Part shown: piece after piece, positions 15,042 to 24,093 of the stretch
Numbering within the stretch: the stretch's first letter is position 1
How the letters are laid out: each line of letters starts with the position of its first letter
From: Tenacibaculum haliotis
GTDB taxonomy: Bacteria > Bacteroidota > Bacteroidia > Flavobacteriales > Flavobacteriaceae
Assembly (NCBI RefSeq): GCF_025215075.1
Contig: NZ_JAOBTH010000022.1
Coordinates: 1-64,000 of the forward strand
DNA: 64,000 nt
Direction of reading: 5' to 3'
Notes under the pieces: generated by a model
The model's input: only the letters and a program-made list of their open reading frames with translations
What the model was told of the DNA's origin: nothing
The model's database searches: none
Made by a program: the position numbers and the translations under genes

Positions 15042-16418
15042 ATGATGAAAAAATTACTGGCTCTATTAATATTCGCCACTTCAATAGTTAACGCTCAATA
15101 TACCGTTAAAGGAACCATGACCCCTCCAGAGAAAACCGATTGGGTTATTCTCTATAAAATAGAAGGAGCTAAGCAAAAATTCATTGCAAATTCCACAATA
15201 AAATTCGATACTATAATTGTTAGTGGAGAAAAACAAGTATTAGGAAAGTTTCAACTTGATTTATCAGAAGACGCTAAACCTGGTGCGTACAGAGCTACTT
15301 ACAGAAACAAAGGTGCCGGATTTGTAGATTTTTACTTTAACAAAGAAAATGTAGAATTTATTTTCAACCCTAAATATCCAGACCAATCAGTTGTTTTTAC
15401 TGCTTCTAGAGAAAACAAATTGTATAATGAGTATTTAGAAGCTTATGCTTCAGTTCAAAATAAAATTGACGGAAATCAAGGTACTTATGTTACAGATGGC
15501 GACAAAGAAGCCAAAAAAGCATATAAAAAAGGATTAAAAGAGCTTGAGGATGTGCAGGATATGTACGAAAATAAATCGGAAGGTATGCTTGTAAACCATT
15601 TTATCAAAGCAACACAACGATACAATCCATCTAGTCCTATTGACAATATGGAAGACTACAGGACATCTACAATCGATAACTTTTTTAAATATATTGATTT
15701 TAATAGTGATCCTTTATACAATTCATCTTTTTTAATGGATCGTATTACCGATTATGTTTTCTATTTAAATTCTTCTGAAGACAAGCAATTACAACAAAAA
15801 CTTCTTCGAAAAGCTATTGTTACTGTAATGAAAAAAATCCCTCGTGGTAAATTAAAAAAAGCTACTATAGAGTTTTTAATAACTTCTTTAGCTGATAAAC
15901 GTAATGGTGAAGCTGTAGACTGGGTGTTAGATGAATATTATGATGAATTACCTGCCGATCAATTTGACGCAGATTTTAAGAAAGAAAAACTAGAACTCTT
16001 AAGAGCTACTATTGGTAGAATTGCGCCAGATTTTTCTTGGGATGAAAACGGAGAAGAAATAAAGTTATCTACCTTAAATGATGGTGAAAAGTATTTATTA
16101 ATATTTTGGAGTACTGGTTGTCCTCATTGTGTTAAAGAAATACCTGTTTTACATGAATCTATGAAAGAACGTAACGACATTTCTATCGTTTCTTTTGGTA
16201 TTGAAAAAGACAGTATTGCATGGACTGATTTTGTTAAAACGTTACCTAATTGGCATAATGCTATAGGAACTCATCCAACATGGAAATGGGATAATGAAAC
16301 TGTAAAAGCATACCAATTATTAGCAACTCCTTCTTATTTTGTATTAGATAGTAATAAGAAAATTATCGCTATGCCAGATCACATGGAAGATGTTCAAAAA
16401 TACTTTGAGAAAAATTAA
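15042..16418 (+). CDS. exported TlpA-like thiol-disulfide protein
   Basis: This 458-residue protein has a signal peptide (MMKKLLALLIFATSIVNA) and a beta-rich N-terminal domain like DUF4369/DUF5106 proteins. A long helical middle follows, then a C-terminal thioredoxin fold with the redox motif WSTGCPHCVKEIP at about residues 355-367. Such proteins reduce or oxidise thiols in the periplasm of Bacteroidota. The cis-Pro region LLATPSYFVLD fits a thioredoxin. It starts with two ATG codons in a row; either may be used. Confidence 0.8.
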   Translation: MMKKLLALLIFATSIVNAQYTVKGTMTPPEKTDWVILYKIEGAKQKFIANSTIKFDTIIVSGEKQVLGKFQLDLSEDAKPGAYRATYRNKGAGFVDFYFNKENVEFIFNPKYPDQSVVFTASRENKLYNEYLEAYASVQNKIDGNQGTYVTDGDKEAKKAYKKGLKELEDVQDMYENKSEGMLVNHFIKATQRYNPSSPIDNMEDYRTSTIDNFFKYIDFNSDPLYNSSFLMDRITDYVFYLNSSEDKQLQQKLLRKAIVTVMKKIPRGKLKKATIEFLITSLADKRNGEAVDWVLDEYYDELPADQFDADFKKEKLELLRATIGRIAPDFSWDENGEEIKLSTLNDGEKYLLIFWSTGCPHCVKEIPVLHESMKERNDISIVSFGIEKDSIAWTDFVKTLPNWHNAIGTHPTWKWDNETVKAYQLLATPSYFVLDSNKKIIAMPDHMEDVQKYFEKN

Positions 16419-16450
16419 AGAATACTTAAATAAGTAAAAACAAAAAAAAT

Positions 16451-16476
16451 CAACAATTTAATTGTTGGTTTTTTTT
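16451..16476. terminator. terminator between convergent genes
   Basis: CAACAAT and ATTGTTG flank a TTA loop and are followed by a run of eight T on the + strand. An A-run on the other side makes it usable in both directions. Confidence 0.8.
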
Positions 16477-16479
16477 GTT

Positions 16480-16839
16480 TTAAAAATATAAGAACGCATC
16501 TTTTATATGATGTATCTTATAATTGTCTTTATTTTTTAGCATCGCAATAATATCAAACCGTACTTCAACATCTAAATCTTTTTCAATTACATAATTATCT
16601 ATTGCCATAACTAGTAATTTTATTTTCTTCGGATTAACAAAATCTTGCGGATTCCCGAAATAAGTATTCGATCGTGTTTTAACTTCTATCGCAACTAAAA
16701 CAGCTTCTTTTTGTGCAATAATATCAACCTCCGCTTTTTTAAATCGGTAGTTTTTTTCAATAATTAAATACCCGTTTTCTTGTAAATATTCAACCGCTAA
16801 TTTTTCTCCTTCCTTACCAAGTTCGTTATGTTGTGCCAC
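16480..16839 (-). CDS. YraN / UPF0102 endonuclease-like protein
   Basis: This 119-residue protein of the UPF0102 family has a Holliday-junction-resolvase-like nuclease fold. It begins HNELGKEGEKLAVEYLQENGY and carries the nuclease-like core KAEVDIIAQKEAVLVAIEVKTR, with Asp and E-x-K residues in place. Its start overlaps the stop of the upstream LD-carboxypeptidase gene by one base, so the two are co-transcribed. The biological role of YraN is not firmly known. Confidence 0.85.
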   Translation of the reverse strand: MAQHNELGKEGEKLAVEYLQENGYLIIEKNYRFKKAEVDIIAQKEAVLVAIEVKTRSNTYFGNPQDFVNPKKIKLLVMAIDNYVIEKDLDVEVRFDIIAMLKNKDNYKIHHIKDAFLYF

Positions 16840-17822
16840 TAATTAAAATTTATGGTTGTATTTTTTTCTTGAATACCAACCTCAACTGTTCTACCCATAA
16901 TTAAAGCTCTGTTATCAGGTTCGTGGCCCGCAGGAAAATCGAATAAAACAGGAATATCCTTTGGCAGAACATCTAAAATTAATTGTTCTATTGAAGTTCC
17001 CCAAGGCGTTGTATTCTTTTTAATTTTTGTCATATCACCTACAATTACTGCTTTTACTTTCGTAAAATATCCTGCACGCTTTAAACTTTGTAACATTCTA
17101 TCAATCGAATACTTATACTCTCCTATTTCTTCAATAAATAAAATTTTACCATCCGTAGATATTTGACTCTTTGATCCTAACATTGATGCTAAAATGGCAA
17201 TATTCCCTCCTACTAATTCTCCATTTACTCTTCCTAGTCGATTGTGTTTCGAACTCGGAATTTCATATTCTAAACTCTCACCAAACAATGCTCTTTTAAG
17301 CGATTCAACACTTTTTGCTATTACTTCAGGAGCATCTTGCATGCTTGTTCCCATAATTCCGTGAATCGTCTCAACTCCTAAATTGTGGATATGATTATGA
17401 AAAGCAGTTATATCAGAATAACCTATTACCCATTTCGGATTTTTCTTAAAATTAGAAAAATCTAATTTATCTAAAATTCGTACCGAACCGTAGCCACCAC
17501 GAGCCGACCAAATTGCTTTTATATTCGGATTATCAATTGCTTCTTGAAAATCTTCACAACGCTCCTCATCGGTGCCCGCAAAATGATGTCCTTGATTAAA
17601 CATGTGTTTTCCATAAACAACTTTCAATCCCCAACTTTCAGCTAACTTTTTAGCTTTGTTTATAACATGTTTTCTGTTTTTTAAAATTCCCGCAGGAGCA
17701 ACAATTGCAATTGTATCACCTATTTTTAAAGAAGGCGGAGTTATTAATTTCATAGTTTGTGTTTGTGAAAAAGCTAATGAAACTGTTAGTAAAAAAGATA
17801 GTATTAGTAAGTTTCTCTTCAA
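16839..17822 (-). CDS. LD-carboxypeptidase (peptidase S66), secreted
   Basis: This 327-residue protein has a signal peptide (MKRNLLILSFLLTVSLAFS), so it acts in the periplasm, cutting the L,D-bond of muropeptide tetrapeptides during peptidoglycan recycling. Family features visible are IAIVAPAG near residue 40, SARGGYG at about 108, and the nucleophile Ser in GYSDITAFHNH at about 140. Conserved Glu and His follow (FIEEIGEYKYS and PAGHEPDNRA). The export signal is unusual for the mainly cytosolic LdcA branch but common in Bacteroidota. Confidence 0.85.
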   Translation of the reverse strand: MKRNLLILSFLLTVSLAFSQTQTMKLITPPSLKIGDTIAIVAPAGILKNRKHVINKAKKLAESWGLKVVYGKHMFNQGHHFAGTDEERCEDFQEAIDNPNIKAIWSARGGYGSVRILDKLDFSNFKKNPKWVIGYSDITAFHNHIHNLGVETIHGIMGTSMQDAPEVIAKSVESLKRALFGESLEYEIPSSKHNRLGRVNGELVGGNIAILASMLGSKSQISTDGKILFIEEIGEYKYSIDRMLQSLKRAGYFTKVKAVIVGDMTKIKKNTTPWGTSIEQLILDVLPKDIPVLFDFPAGHEPDNRALIMGRTVEVGIQEKNTTINFN

Positions 17823-17914
17823 AATAGTGTCTTATTTCTTAAGTATATTAATTTATTAAGTCTAATCTATGTAAATGTACCCATTTTATAACAGTTTAAA
17901 AAATTGCTTTTTCG

Positions 17915-17922
17915 TACTTTTG
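17915..17922 (+). promoter_or_regulatory. TAnnTTTG promoter box for metG
   Basis: TACTTTTG lies 24 bases upstream of the metG ATG, at the distance expected for a short leader. Confidence 0.55.
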
Positions 17923-17946
17923 CGCTTTAATTTTTAGGATAAAAAA

Positions 17947-20001
17947 ATGAGTACACCAAAAAGATATACAATTACAGCAGCATTACCTTATACAAACGGC
18001 CCTATTCATATTGGTCATTTAGCAGGTGTATATGTTCCTGGAGATATTTACGCACGTTTTTTACGTCAAAAAGGAAAGGATGTAGCCTACATTTGTGGTT
18101 CTGACGAACACGGAGCTGCAATACCAATGCGTGCAAAAAAAGAAGGTGTTACTCCGCAAGATATTATTGATAAATACCATGGTATTATCAAAAAATCTTT
18201 TGTTGATTTCGGTATTTCTTTTGATAACTATTCGCGTACGTCTTCTGAAATTCATCATAAAACAGCCTCTGATTTTTTTATCAAAATGTACAATGATGGA
18301 GAATTTATTGAAGAAGTTACAGAGCAATTATACGATGCTGAGGCAAATCAATATTTAGCAGATCGTTTTGTGGTTGGTACGTGCCCAAAATGTGGTAACG
18401 AAGAAAGCTACGGAGATCAATGTGAAAAATGTGGTACAAGTCATAACGCAACAGATTTAATCAATCCTAAATCGGCAATTACAGGAAATGTTCCTTCTTT
18501 AAAAGAAACAAAACACTGGTTTTTACCGTTAGATAAACATGAAGATTTTTTACGTAAATGGATTTTAGAAGGTCATAAACATGATTGGAAACCTAATGTT
18601 TTAGGACAATGTAAATCGTGGATTGATGACGGTTTACGCCCTAGAGCTGTAACCCGTGACTTAGATTGGGGAATTTCGGTGCCTATTGAAGGAGCAGACG
18701 GAAAAGTATTATATGTTTGGTTTGATGCACCTATCGGTTATATTTCATCTACCAAAGAATGGGCTGCTCGCGAAGGTAAAAACTGGGAAGATTATTGGAA
18801 AAAAGACGACACAAAATTAGTACACTTTATAGGAAAAGATAATATTGTATTTCACTGTCTTATTTTTCCTGCAATGTTAAAAGCACATGGCGATTATATT
18901 TTACCAGAAAATGTACCAGCAAACGAGTTTTTAAATTTAGAAGGAAACAAATTATCAACGTCTAAAAACTGGGCGGTTTGGTTGCACGAATATTTAGAAG
19001 ATTTTCCGAATCAGCAAGATGTATTACGTTATACCTTAACGGCAAATGCGCCAGAAAGTAAAGACAACGATTTTACTTGGAAAGATTTTCAAGCAAAGAA
19101 CAACAATGAGTTAGTAGCTATTTTTGGTAATTTTATAAACCGTGTAGTTGTTTTAACGAATAAATATTACGATGGTAAAGTTCCTGCTGCTAATGAATTA
19201 TCTGAAGTTGATGAAGATACTTTAGCTGCTTTAAAAGAATTTCCGAATGTAATTGCAAAATCTATTGAGCGTTATCGTTTTAGAGAAGCGTCTCAAGAAT
19301 TAATGAATTTAGCGCGTTTAGGAAACAAGTATTTAGCCGATGAAGAGCCTTGGAAAATGATTAAGGTTGATGCAGAACGCACCAAAACAATTATGAATGT
19401 AGCCTTGCAAATTGCTACAGGATTAGCTGTTTTATCAGAACCTTTTTTACCATTTACTTCAACGAAATTAAAAAACATCTTAAATACTGATGCTAGTTTA
19501 ACTTGGGAGGGTGTTTCTGAAAAAAATATTTTAATTGCTGATGATCACCAAATAAATAAAGCAGAATTATTATTCGCTAAAATTGAAGATACTGAAATTC
19601 AAGCGCAATTAGATAAGTTAGAAGCTACAAAAAAAGCAAACGAAGCTGAAAATAGAGTTTTGGAACCTCAAAAAGATACCATTGAATTTGATGACTTTAC
19701 AAAAATAGATATCCGTGTTGGAACTATTATCGAAGCTGAAAAAGTAGCTAAAACTAAAAAGCTTTTAAAACTTACTGTTGATGTAGGACTTGACACGCGT
19801 ACCATCGTTTCTGGTATTGCTGAAAGCTTTAAACCTGCCGATATTATTGGACAACAAGTTTCTGTTGTTTGTAATTTAGCGCCTCGTAAATTAAAAGGTA
19901 TCGAAAGTCAAGGTATGATTTTAATGACCGATACTCCTGATGGAAAACTAGCATTCGTACAACCTTCTGAAAAGGTAACTAACGGAGAATTTATTTCTTA
20001 G
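17947..20001 (+). CDS. metG: methionyl-tRNA synthetase
   Basis: This 684-residue class I synthetase charges tRNA-Met. It has the HIGH-type motif PIHIGHLAG, a zinc site CPKCGNEES...CEKCG at about 145-165, the KMSKS variant LSTSKNW at about 340, and an anticodon-binding helical domain. A C-terminal tRNA-binding OB domain follows ([18 protein letters not shown]), as in E. coli dimeric MetRS. It is a single-gene unit with its own promoter box and a strong terminator. Confidence 0.97.
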   Translation: MSTPKRYTITAALPYTNGPIHIGHLAGVYVPGDIYARFLRQKGKDVAYICGSDEHGAAIPMRAKKEGVTPQDIIDKYHGIIKKSFVDFGISFDNYSRTSSEIHHKTASDFFIKMYNDGEFIEEVTEQLYDAEANQYLADRFVVGTCPKCGNEESYGDQCEKCGTSHNATDLINPKSAITGNVPSLKETKHWFLPLDKHEDFLRKWILEGHKHDWKPNVLGQCKSWIDDGLRPRAVTRDLDWGISVPIEGADGKVLYVWFDAPIGYISSTKEWAAREGKNWEDYWKKDDTKLVHFIGKDNIVFHCLIFPAMLKAHGDYILPENVPANEFLNLEGNKLSTSKNWAVWLHEYLEDFPNQQDVLRYTLTANAPESKDNDFTWKDFQAKNNNELVAIFGNFINRVVVLTNKYYDGKVPAANELSEVDEDTLAALKEFPNVIAKSIERYRFREASQELMNLARLGNKYLADEEPWKMIKVDAERTKTIMNVALQIATGLAVLSEPFLPFTSTKLKNILNTDASLTWEGVSEKNILIADDHQINKAELLFAKIEDTEIQAQLDKLEATKKANEAENRVLEPQKDTIEFDDFTKIDIRVGTIIEAEKVAKTKKLLKLTVDVGLDTRTIVSGIAESFKPADIIGQQVSVVCNLAPRKLKGIESQGMILMTDTPDGKLAFVQPSEKVTNGEFIS

Positions 20002-20019
20002 ATAAAAACAACATTTAAC

Positions 20020-20054
20020 ATAAAAAACCACGTATTAAATACGTGGTTTTTTAT
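20020..20054 (+). terminator. metG terminator
   Basis: AACCACGTA pairs perfectly with TACGTGGTT around TTAAA, flanked by A- and T-runs. It is a strong intrinsic terminator. Confidence 0.9.
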
Positions 20055-20141
20055 GTTTAAAACTAATACTTTTTCATAAATTTAAATTCTCATTACTTAC
20101 TCGTAACCTTCTTAACATTACTATAAGGTTTAAAAAACACA

Positions 20142-20174
20142 CTTGTAACTTTTTACTAACCTTTTTAAAACTTT
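20142..20174 (+). promoter_or_regulatory. PHO-box-like 11-bp tandem array
   Basis: Three 11-base units, CTTGTAACTTT, TTACTAACCTT and TTTAAAACTTT, align with a shared (T/A)AACYTT core. This period and core resemble PhoB-type PHO boxes. The last unit ends 18 bases upstream of the -7 box at 20193, placing the array over the -33 region as an activator site would be. It precedes a phytase operon. The call is inferred from pattern only. Confidence 0.4.
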
Positions 20175-20192
20175 ATTTCGAGTAAACAGAAA

Positions 20193-20200
20193 TAGTTTTG
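20193..20200 (+). promoter_or_regulatory. TAnnTTTG promoter box for TonB receptor/phytase operon
   Basis: TAGTTTTG is 22 bases upstream of the ATG at 20222. No TTG -33 element is seen at the right distance, which fits an activator-dependent promoter. Confidence 0.5.
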
Positions 20201-20221
20201 TGGTCAACAAAAACTTACTCA

Positions 20222-22957
20222 ATGAAAAAATTCCTACTACTATTTACATTATTAACTACCTTACTTACTTTTGCTCAAAAAAAAGCAGGAATAAAAGGTA
20301 GAATCTTAGATGAAAACAATATGCCTTTAACAGGTGCAACTATTATTGTTAATTCTGGAAACCATGGAAATTATGCCGATTTTAATGGTTATTACGAAAT
20401 TTTAAACTTAACAAAAGGTACTTATAACCTTCAGGTTTCATTTATCGGATATCAAACCTTAAATAAAACAATTACAATAACTAATACGATACATTTAGAA
20501 AACTTTTTTTTAAAACCAAAAACAAACAATTTAGAAGAAGTTATTATTAAAGGAAGTATTACTCGCGGGCAAGCTAAAGCTTTAAATCAACAAAAAAACA
20601 AAGATAATATAACCAATATTATTGCTGCAGATCAAATAGGAAAATTTCCAGATGCTAACATAGGAGACGCTTTAAAAAGAATACCTGGTATTACAATGCA
20701 AAATGACCAAGGAGAAGCTCGTGACATAATTATTAGAGGTTTAGCTCCACAATTAAATTCAGTTACTTTAAATGGAGATAAAATTCCTTCGGCAGAAGGT
20801 GATAATCGTCGTGTACAAATGGATTTAATTCCAACCGAAATGATTCAATTAATAGAAGTAAATAAAGCTGTTACTGCAGACATGGAAGGGGATGCTATTG
20901 GTGGGTCGGTAAACTTAGTTACTCGTTCTGCTCCTGCCAACTTTAGAGCTTATTTAACAGGTTCTTATGGACAAAACCCCGTTAGAAGCACTCCAAATTA
21001 TAATTTTTCTGCTTTAGTTGCTAATAGAATCGCCAACAAAAAATTAGGTTATGTAATTAACACTACTTATAATTCTAATGAATATGGCTCTGATAACGTA
21101 GAGTTTGAATGGAAGTCGCCTACCGAAATTAAAGAGCATGATATTCGTCGTTACGATGTTAAACGTAACCGCATGAGTGTAGCTGCAAATTTAGATTACG
21201 CAGTAAACCCTAACACTACTCTATATCTTAAATCAATTTATACCAAACGAAATGATTATGAAAATCGATACCGTTTGCGCTACAAAAATAAAGGTGATGA
21301 ATATAAAATTTCAAGACAAACTAAAGGAGGTATTAATAATAGCGAAAATGATAATACTCGTTTAGAAAAACAAAGTGTTTATAAATTTTCTTTAGGTGGT
21401 GAACATATTATATTTGGTAATGTAAAATTAAACTGGAAAACTGGCTTATCAAAAGCAAAAGAAGAAAGACCAAATGAACGCTATATAACCTATGAGGCTA
21501 AACAAAAAAATTCAGATATCGATATTTCTCAAGAAGGATTAAATACCCGTTTTCCTTATTTCACTTCTGCTTCTGGGTTTGATAACAACCCTGATGAATT
21601 TGAAATTGATGAAGTTTCTGAAGAGAATAAATACACCGAAGAAAAAAAATATAGTTCAAATATTGATATAAAAATACCTTTTAACAACTCAAGCGATTAT
21701 AAAAACTCTTTGAAATTTGGTGCAAAAAATAAATACAAAGAAAAATTAAGAGACAATATTTTTTATGAGTTTGATACCGACGATTTCAGCTCATACCAAA
21801 CATTATCGTCTACACCAAATGCAGATTATACTCTAAAAGGATTTTTACCAGGAAATCAGTATAAATCAGGAATATTTGCCAGCAGAGAATTTTTAGGGAA
21901 TTTAAATTTAAAAAACGGAGAAATAGTTTTAGAAGAATTTGTACCTGAAAACTATAACGCCAATGAAAATATTTTTGCTGCTTATGCTTTGTGGAAACAA
22001 CGCTTAGGTAATAAACTAAGGCTTTCAGCTGGTTTACGTGTAGAAAAAACAAATACAGAATACACAGGATATGCTATTGACGTTGAAACTGCATCTACCA
22101 TAAATGATGTGACATCTATAACACAAACTAAAAATTACACTAATTGGCTTCCTAACCTACAAGTAAAATACAACTTTACAGACAACACAATTGCAAGAAT
22201 AGCATGGACAAATAGCATAGCACGACCTAATTATTTTGATTTAGTTCCTTACCGTAATTTAAATAGTGACGATCAAGAGGCTGAATTTGGTAACCCAGAT
22301 TTAAAACCTACCGAGTCTATGAATTTTGATTTAATGTTTGAACATTATTTTGCCAATGTTGGTATTATTTCTATTGGAGGTTTTTATAAAGATTTAGATA
22401 ATTTTATTTATAAAATTACTAAAAATGAGGATTTAAAAATTGGTGGGGTTATAAACAACTATCAAGTAACTCGCCCTTTAAATGGAGGTACTGCTGAAAT
22501 CTACGGATTTGAAACATCACTACAACGAAAATTAAATTTCTTACCTGGTTTTTTACGTAACATTACAGTTTACGGAAACTATACTTATACCAATTCAAAA
22601 ACTACTGGAATTCAAGAAAGAGAAGATGGTTTAGCATTGGCTGGTGCAGTAAAAAATATGATAAATGGATCGTTAGCATACGAAACCAATAAGCTTACCT
22701 TAAGAGCTTCTTTGAATTATGCAGGTGATTATATTGATGAATACGGAGGAGAGTCTTCTAAAGATCGATTTTATGATACTCAATTATTTGTTGATGTAAA
22801 TGCTAGTTACGCTATTACTAAAAATTTACGAATTTTTGCTGAAGCTAAAAACTTAACAAATCAAGAATTACGTTTTTATCAAGGAACCAAAAATCAAACT
22901 ATGCAATCAGAATTCTATAATTTTAATTGGAATGCTGGTATAAAATATAATTTCTAA
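20222..22957 (+). CDS. TonB-dependent outer membrane receptor, phytase-linked
   Basis: The open frame begins at 20198, but the ATG at 20222 starts a clear signal peptide (MKKFLLLFTLLTTLLTFAQ). A carboxypeptidase-regulatory-like beta domain follows at about 25-105, then a plug domain at about 125-240 (IGDALKRIPGITMQ, IIRGLAPQLNSVTLNG). A beta-barrel follows and ends in the terminal aromatic residue Phe required for barrel assembly. It takes up a substrate with TonB energy. The phytase gene begins 3 bases after its stop, so phosphorylated substrates such as inositol phosphates are the likely cargo. No SusD partner is present. Confidence 0.9.
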   Translation: MKKFLLLFTLLTTLLTFAQKKAGIKGRILDENNMPLTGATIIVNSGNHGNYADFNGYYEILNLTKGTYNLQVSFIGYQTLNKTITITNTIHLENFFLKPKTNNLEEVIIKGSITRGQAKALNQQKNKDNITNIIAADQIGKFPDANIGDALKRIPGITMQNDQGEARDIIIRGLAPQLNSVTLNGDKIPSAEGDNRRVQMDLIPTEMIQLIEVNKAVTADMEGDAIGGSVNLVTRSAPANFRAYLTGSYGQNPVRSTPNYNFSALVANRIANKKLGYVINTTYNSNEYGSDNVEFEWKSPTEIKEHDIRRYDVKRNRMSVAANLDYAVNPNTTLYLKSIYTKRNDYENRYRLRYKNKGDEYKISRQTKGGINNSENDNTRLEKQSVYKFSLGGEHIIFGNVKLNWKTGLSKAKEERPNERYITYEAKQKNSDIDISQEGLNTRFPYFTSASGFDNNPDEFEIDEVSEENKYTEEKKYSSNIDIKIPFNNSSDYKNSLKFGAKNKYKEKLRDNIFYEFDTDDFSSYQTLSSTPNADYTLKGFLPGNQYKSGIFASREFLGNLNLKNGEIVLEEFVPENYNANENIFAAYALWKQRLGNKLRLSAGLRVEKTNTEYTGYAIDVETASTINDVTSITQTKNYTNWLPNLQVKYNFTDNTIARIAWTNSIARPNYFDLVPYRNLNSDDQEAEFGNPDLKPTESMNFDLMFEHYFANVGIISIGGFYKDLDNFIYKITKNEDLKIGGVINNYQVTRPLNGGTAEIYGFETSLQRKLNFLPGFLRNITVYGNYTYTNSKTTGIQEREDGLALAGAVKNMINGSLAYETNKLTLRASLNYAGDYIDEYGGESSKDRFYDTQLFVDVNASYAITKNLRIFAEAKNLTNQELRFYQGTKNQTMQSEFYNFNWNAGIKYNF

Positions 22958-22960
22958 TTC

Positions 22961-24025
22961 ATGAAAAAAATTATAAGCCTTAGTATGGTATGTGTTATTT
23001 TGGCTAGCTGTAAAGTAACAAAAATACTACATACTAACCCACAGTTAAAACCTGTTATAGCAATAACAGCAAATGCAGAAACAACACCTGTTACTTCCTT
23101 TAATGATGCGGCTGATGACCCTTGTATTTGGATAAACCCAAATAATGTAATGCAGTCAGTAATTATAGGAACCAATAAAAAGGAAGGTTTAGAAACCTAT
23201 AATTTAGATGGTAAACGTTTAGCAACCTATAAAATAGGGCGCATTAATAATGTTGATATTCGTAATGGTTTTGTTTTAAACGGAAAAACTGTTTCTATAG
23301 TTACTGGAAGTAATAGAACTTATAATACACTTTCTATTTTAATAGTAAAAGAGAATGGTGAGCTACAAGATATTGCCGCACGTACTATTAAATCAACACT
23401 GAAAGAAGTATATGGTTTAGGTATGTACAAAAGCACCAAAACAAACACTTTTTATGTTTTTATTGTTGGTAAACGAGGAGGGGTAGAACAATGGGAACTC
23501 TTCGAAAAGAACGGAAAAATAGATGCTAAAATTGTTAGAAATATCATTTTAGGCGGACAAGGAGAAGGTATTGTTGCTGATGATTTTCATGGAAAAGTTT
23601 ATATCGGTCAAGAAGATAAAGCACTTTGGAAATATGATGCGGAACCAAACTCATCAAACATTAGAGTTAAAATAATAGGTACGAGAGACTTAAATATGAA
23701 ATCTGATTTTGAAGGCGTAACATTATATGATTCTGGAAACGGAAAAGGCTATATTTTATTATCTTCTCAAGGAAACAATAGTTATGCAGTTTTTGATAGA
23801 ATAAGCAATCAATATTTAGGAAGTTTTTCATTAAAAGATGGTATTGTTGATGGTACTAATGATACCGATGGCATTGATGTTACTAGCATTTCATTCGGAG
23901 ATAAATATCCTAAAGGTTTTTTTTTAGCACAAGACGGAACTAATAACACAGCCAAGGATAGTTTAGCTCAAAATTTTAAAATAGTCGATTGGAAAAAAAT
24001 AGAAAGAGCATTAAATCTTAAATAA
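22961..24025 (+). CDS. beta-propeller phytase lipoprotein
   Basis: This 354-residue lipoprotein (lipobox LASC at residues 13-16) hydrolyses phytate outside the cytoplasm. Signature segments of the beta-propeller phytase family are DDPCIWINPNN near residue 50, NVDIRNGF at about 96, GQGEGIVADDF at about 200, and an acidic calcium-site stretch DGIVDGTNDTDGIDVTS at about 295. It shares a transcript with the upstream TonB receptor, an arrangement known in marine bacteria. A strong terminator follows, so the pair is a complete phytate-use unit. Confidence 0.88.
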   Translation: MKKIISLSMVCVILASCKVTKILHTNPQLKPVIAITANAETTPVTSFNDAADDPCIWINPNNVMQSVIIGTNKKEGLETYNLDGKRLATYKIGRINNVDIRNGFVLNGKTVSIVTGSNRTYNTLSILIVKENGELQDIAARTIKSTLKEVYGLGMYKSTKTNTFYVFIVGKRGGVEQWELFEKNGKIDAKIVRNIILGGQGEGIVADDFHGKVYIGQEDKALWKYDAEPNSSNIRVKIIGTRDLNMKSDFEGVTLYDSGNGKGYILLSSQGNNSYAVFDRISNQYLGSFSLKDGIVDGTNDTDGIDVTSISFGDKYPKGFFLAQDGTNNTAKDSLAQNFKIVDWKKIERALNLK

Positions 24026-24050
24026 AAAAACAACATTTTACTATATTTGA

Positions 24051-24078
24051 AACCTCACTTTTTAGTGAGGTTTTTTAT
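24051..24078 (+). terminator. terminator of phytase operon
   Basis: AACCTCACT pairs with AGTGAGGTT around a four-T loop, followed by further T residues. Confidence 0.9.
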
Positions 24079-24093
24079 TTTAAATATTACGCT

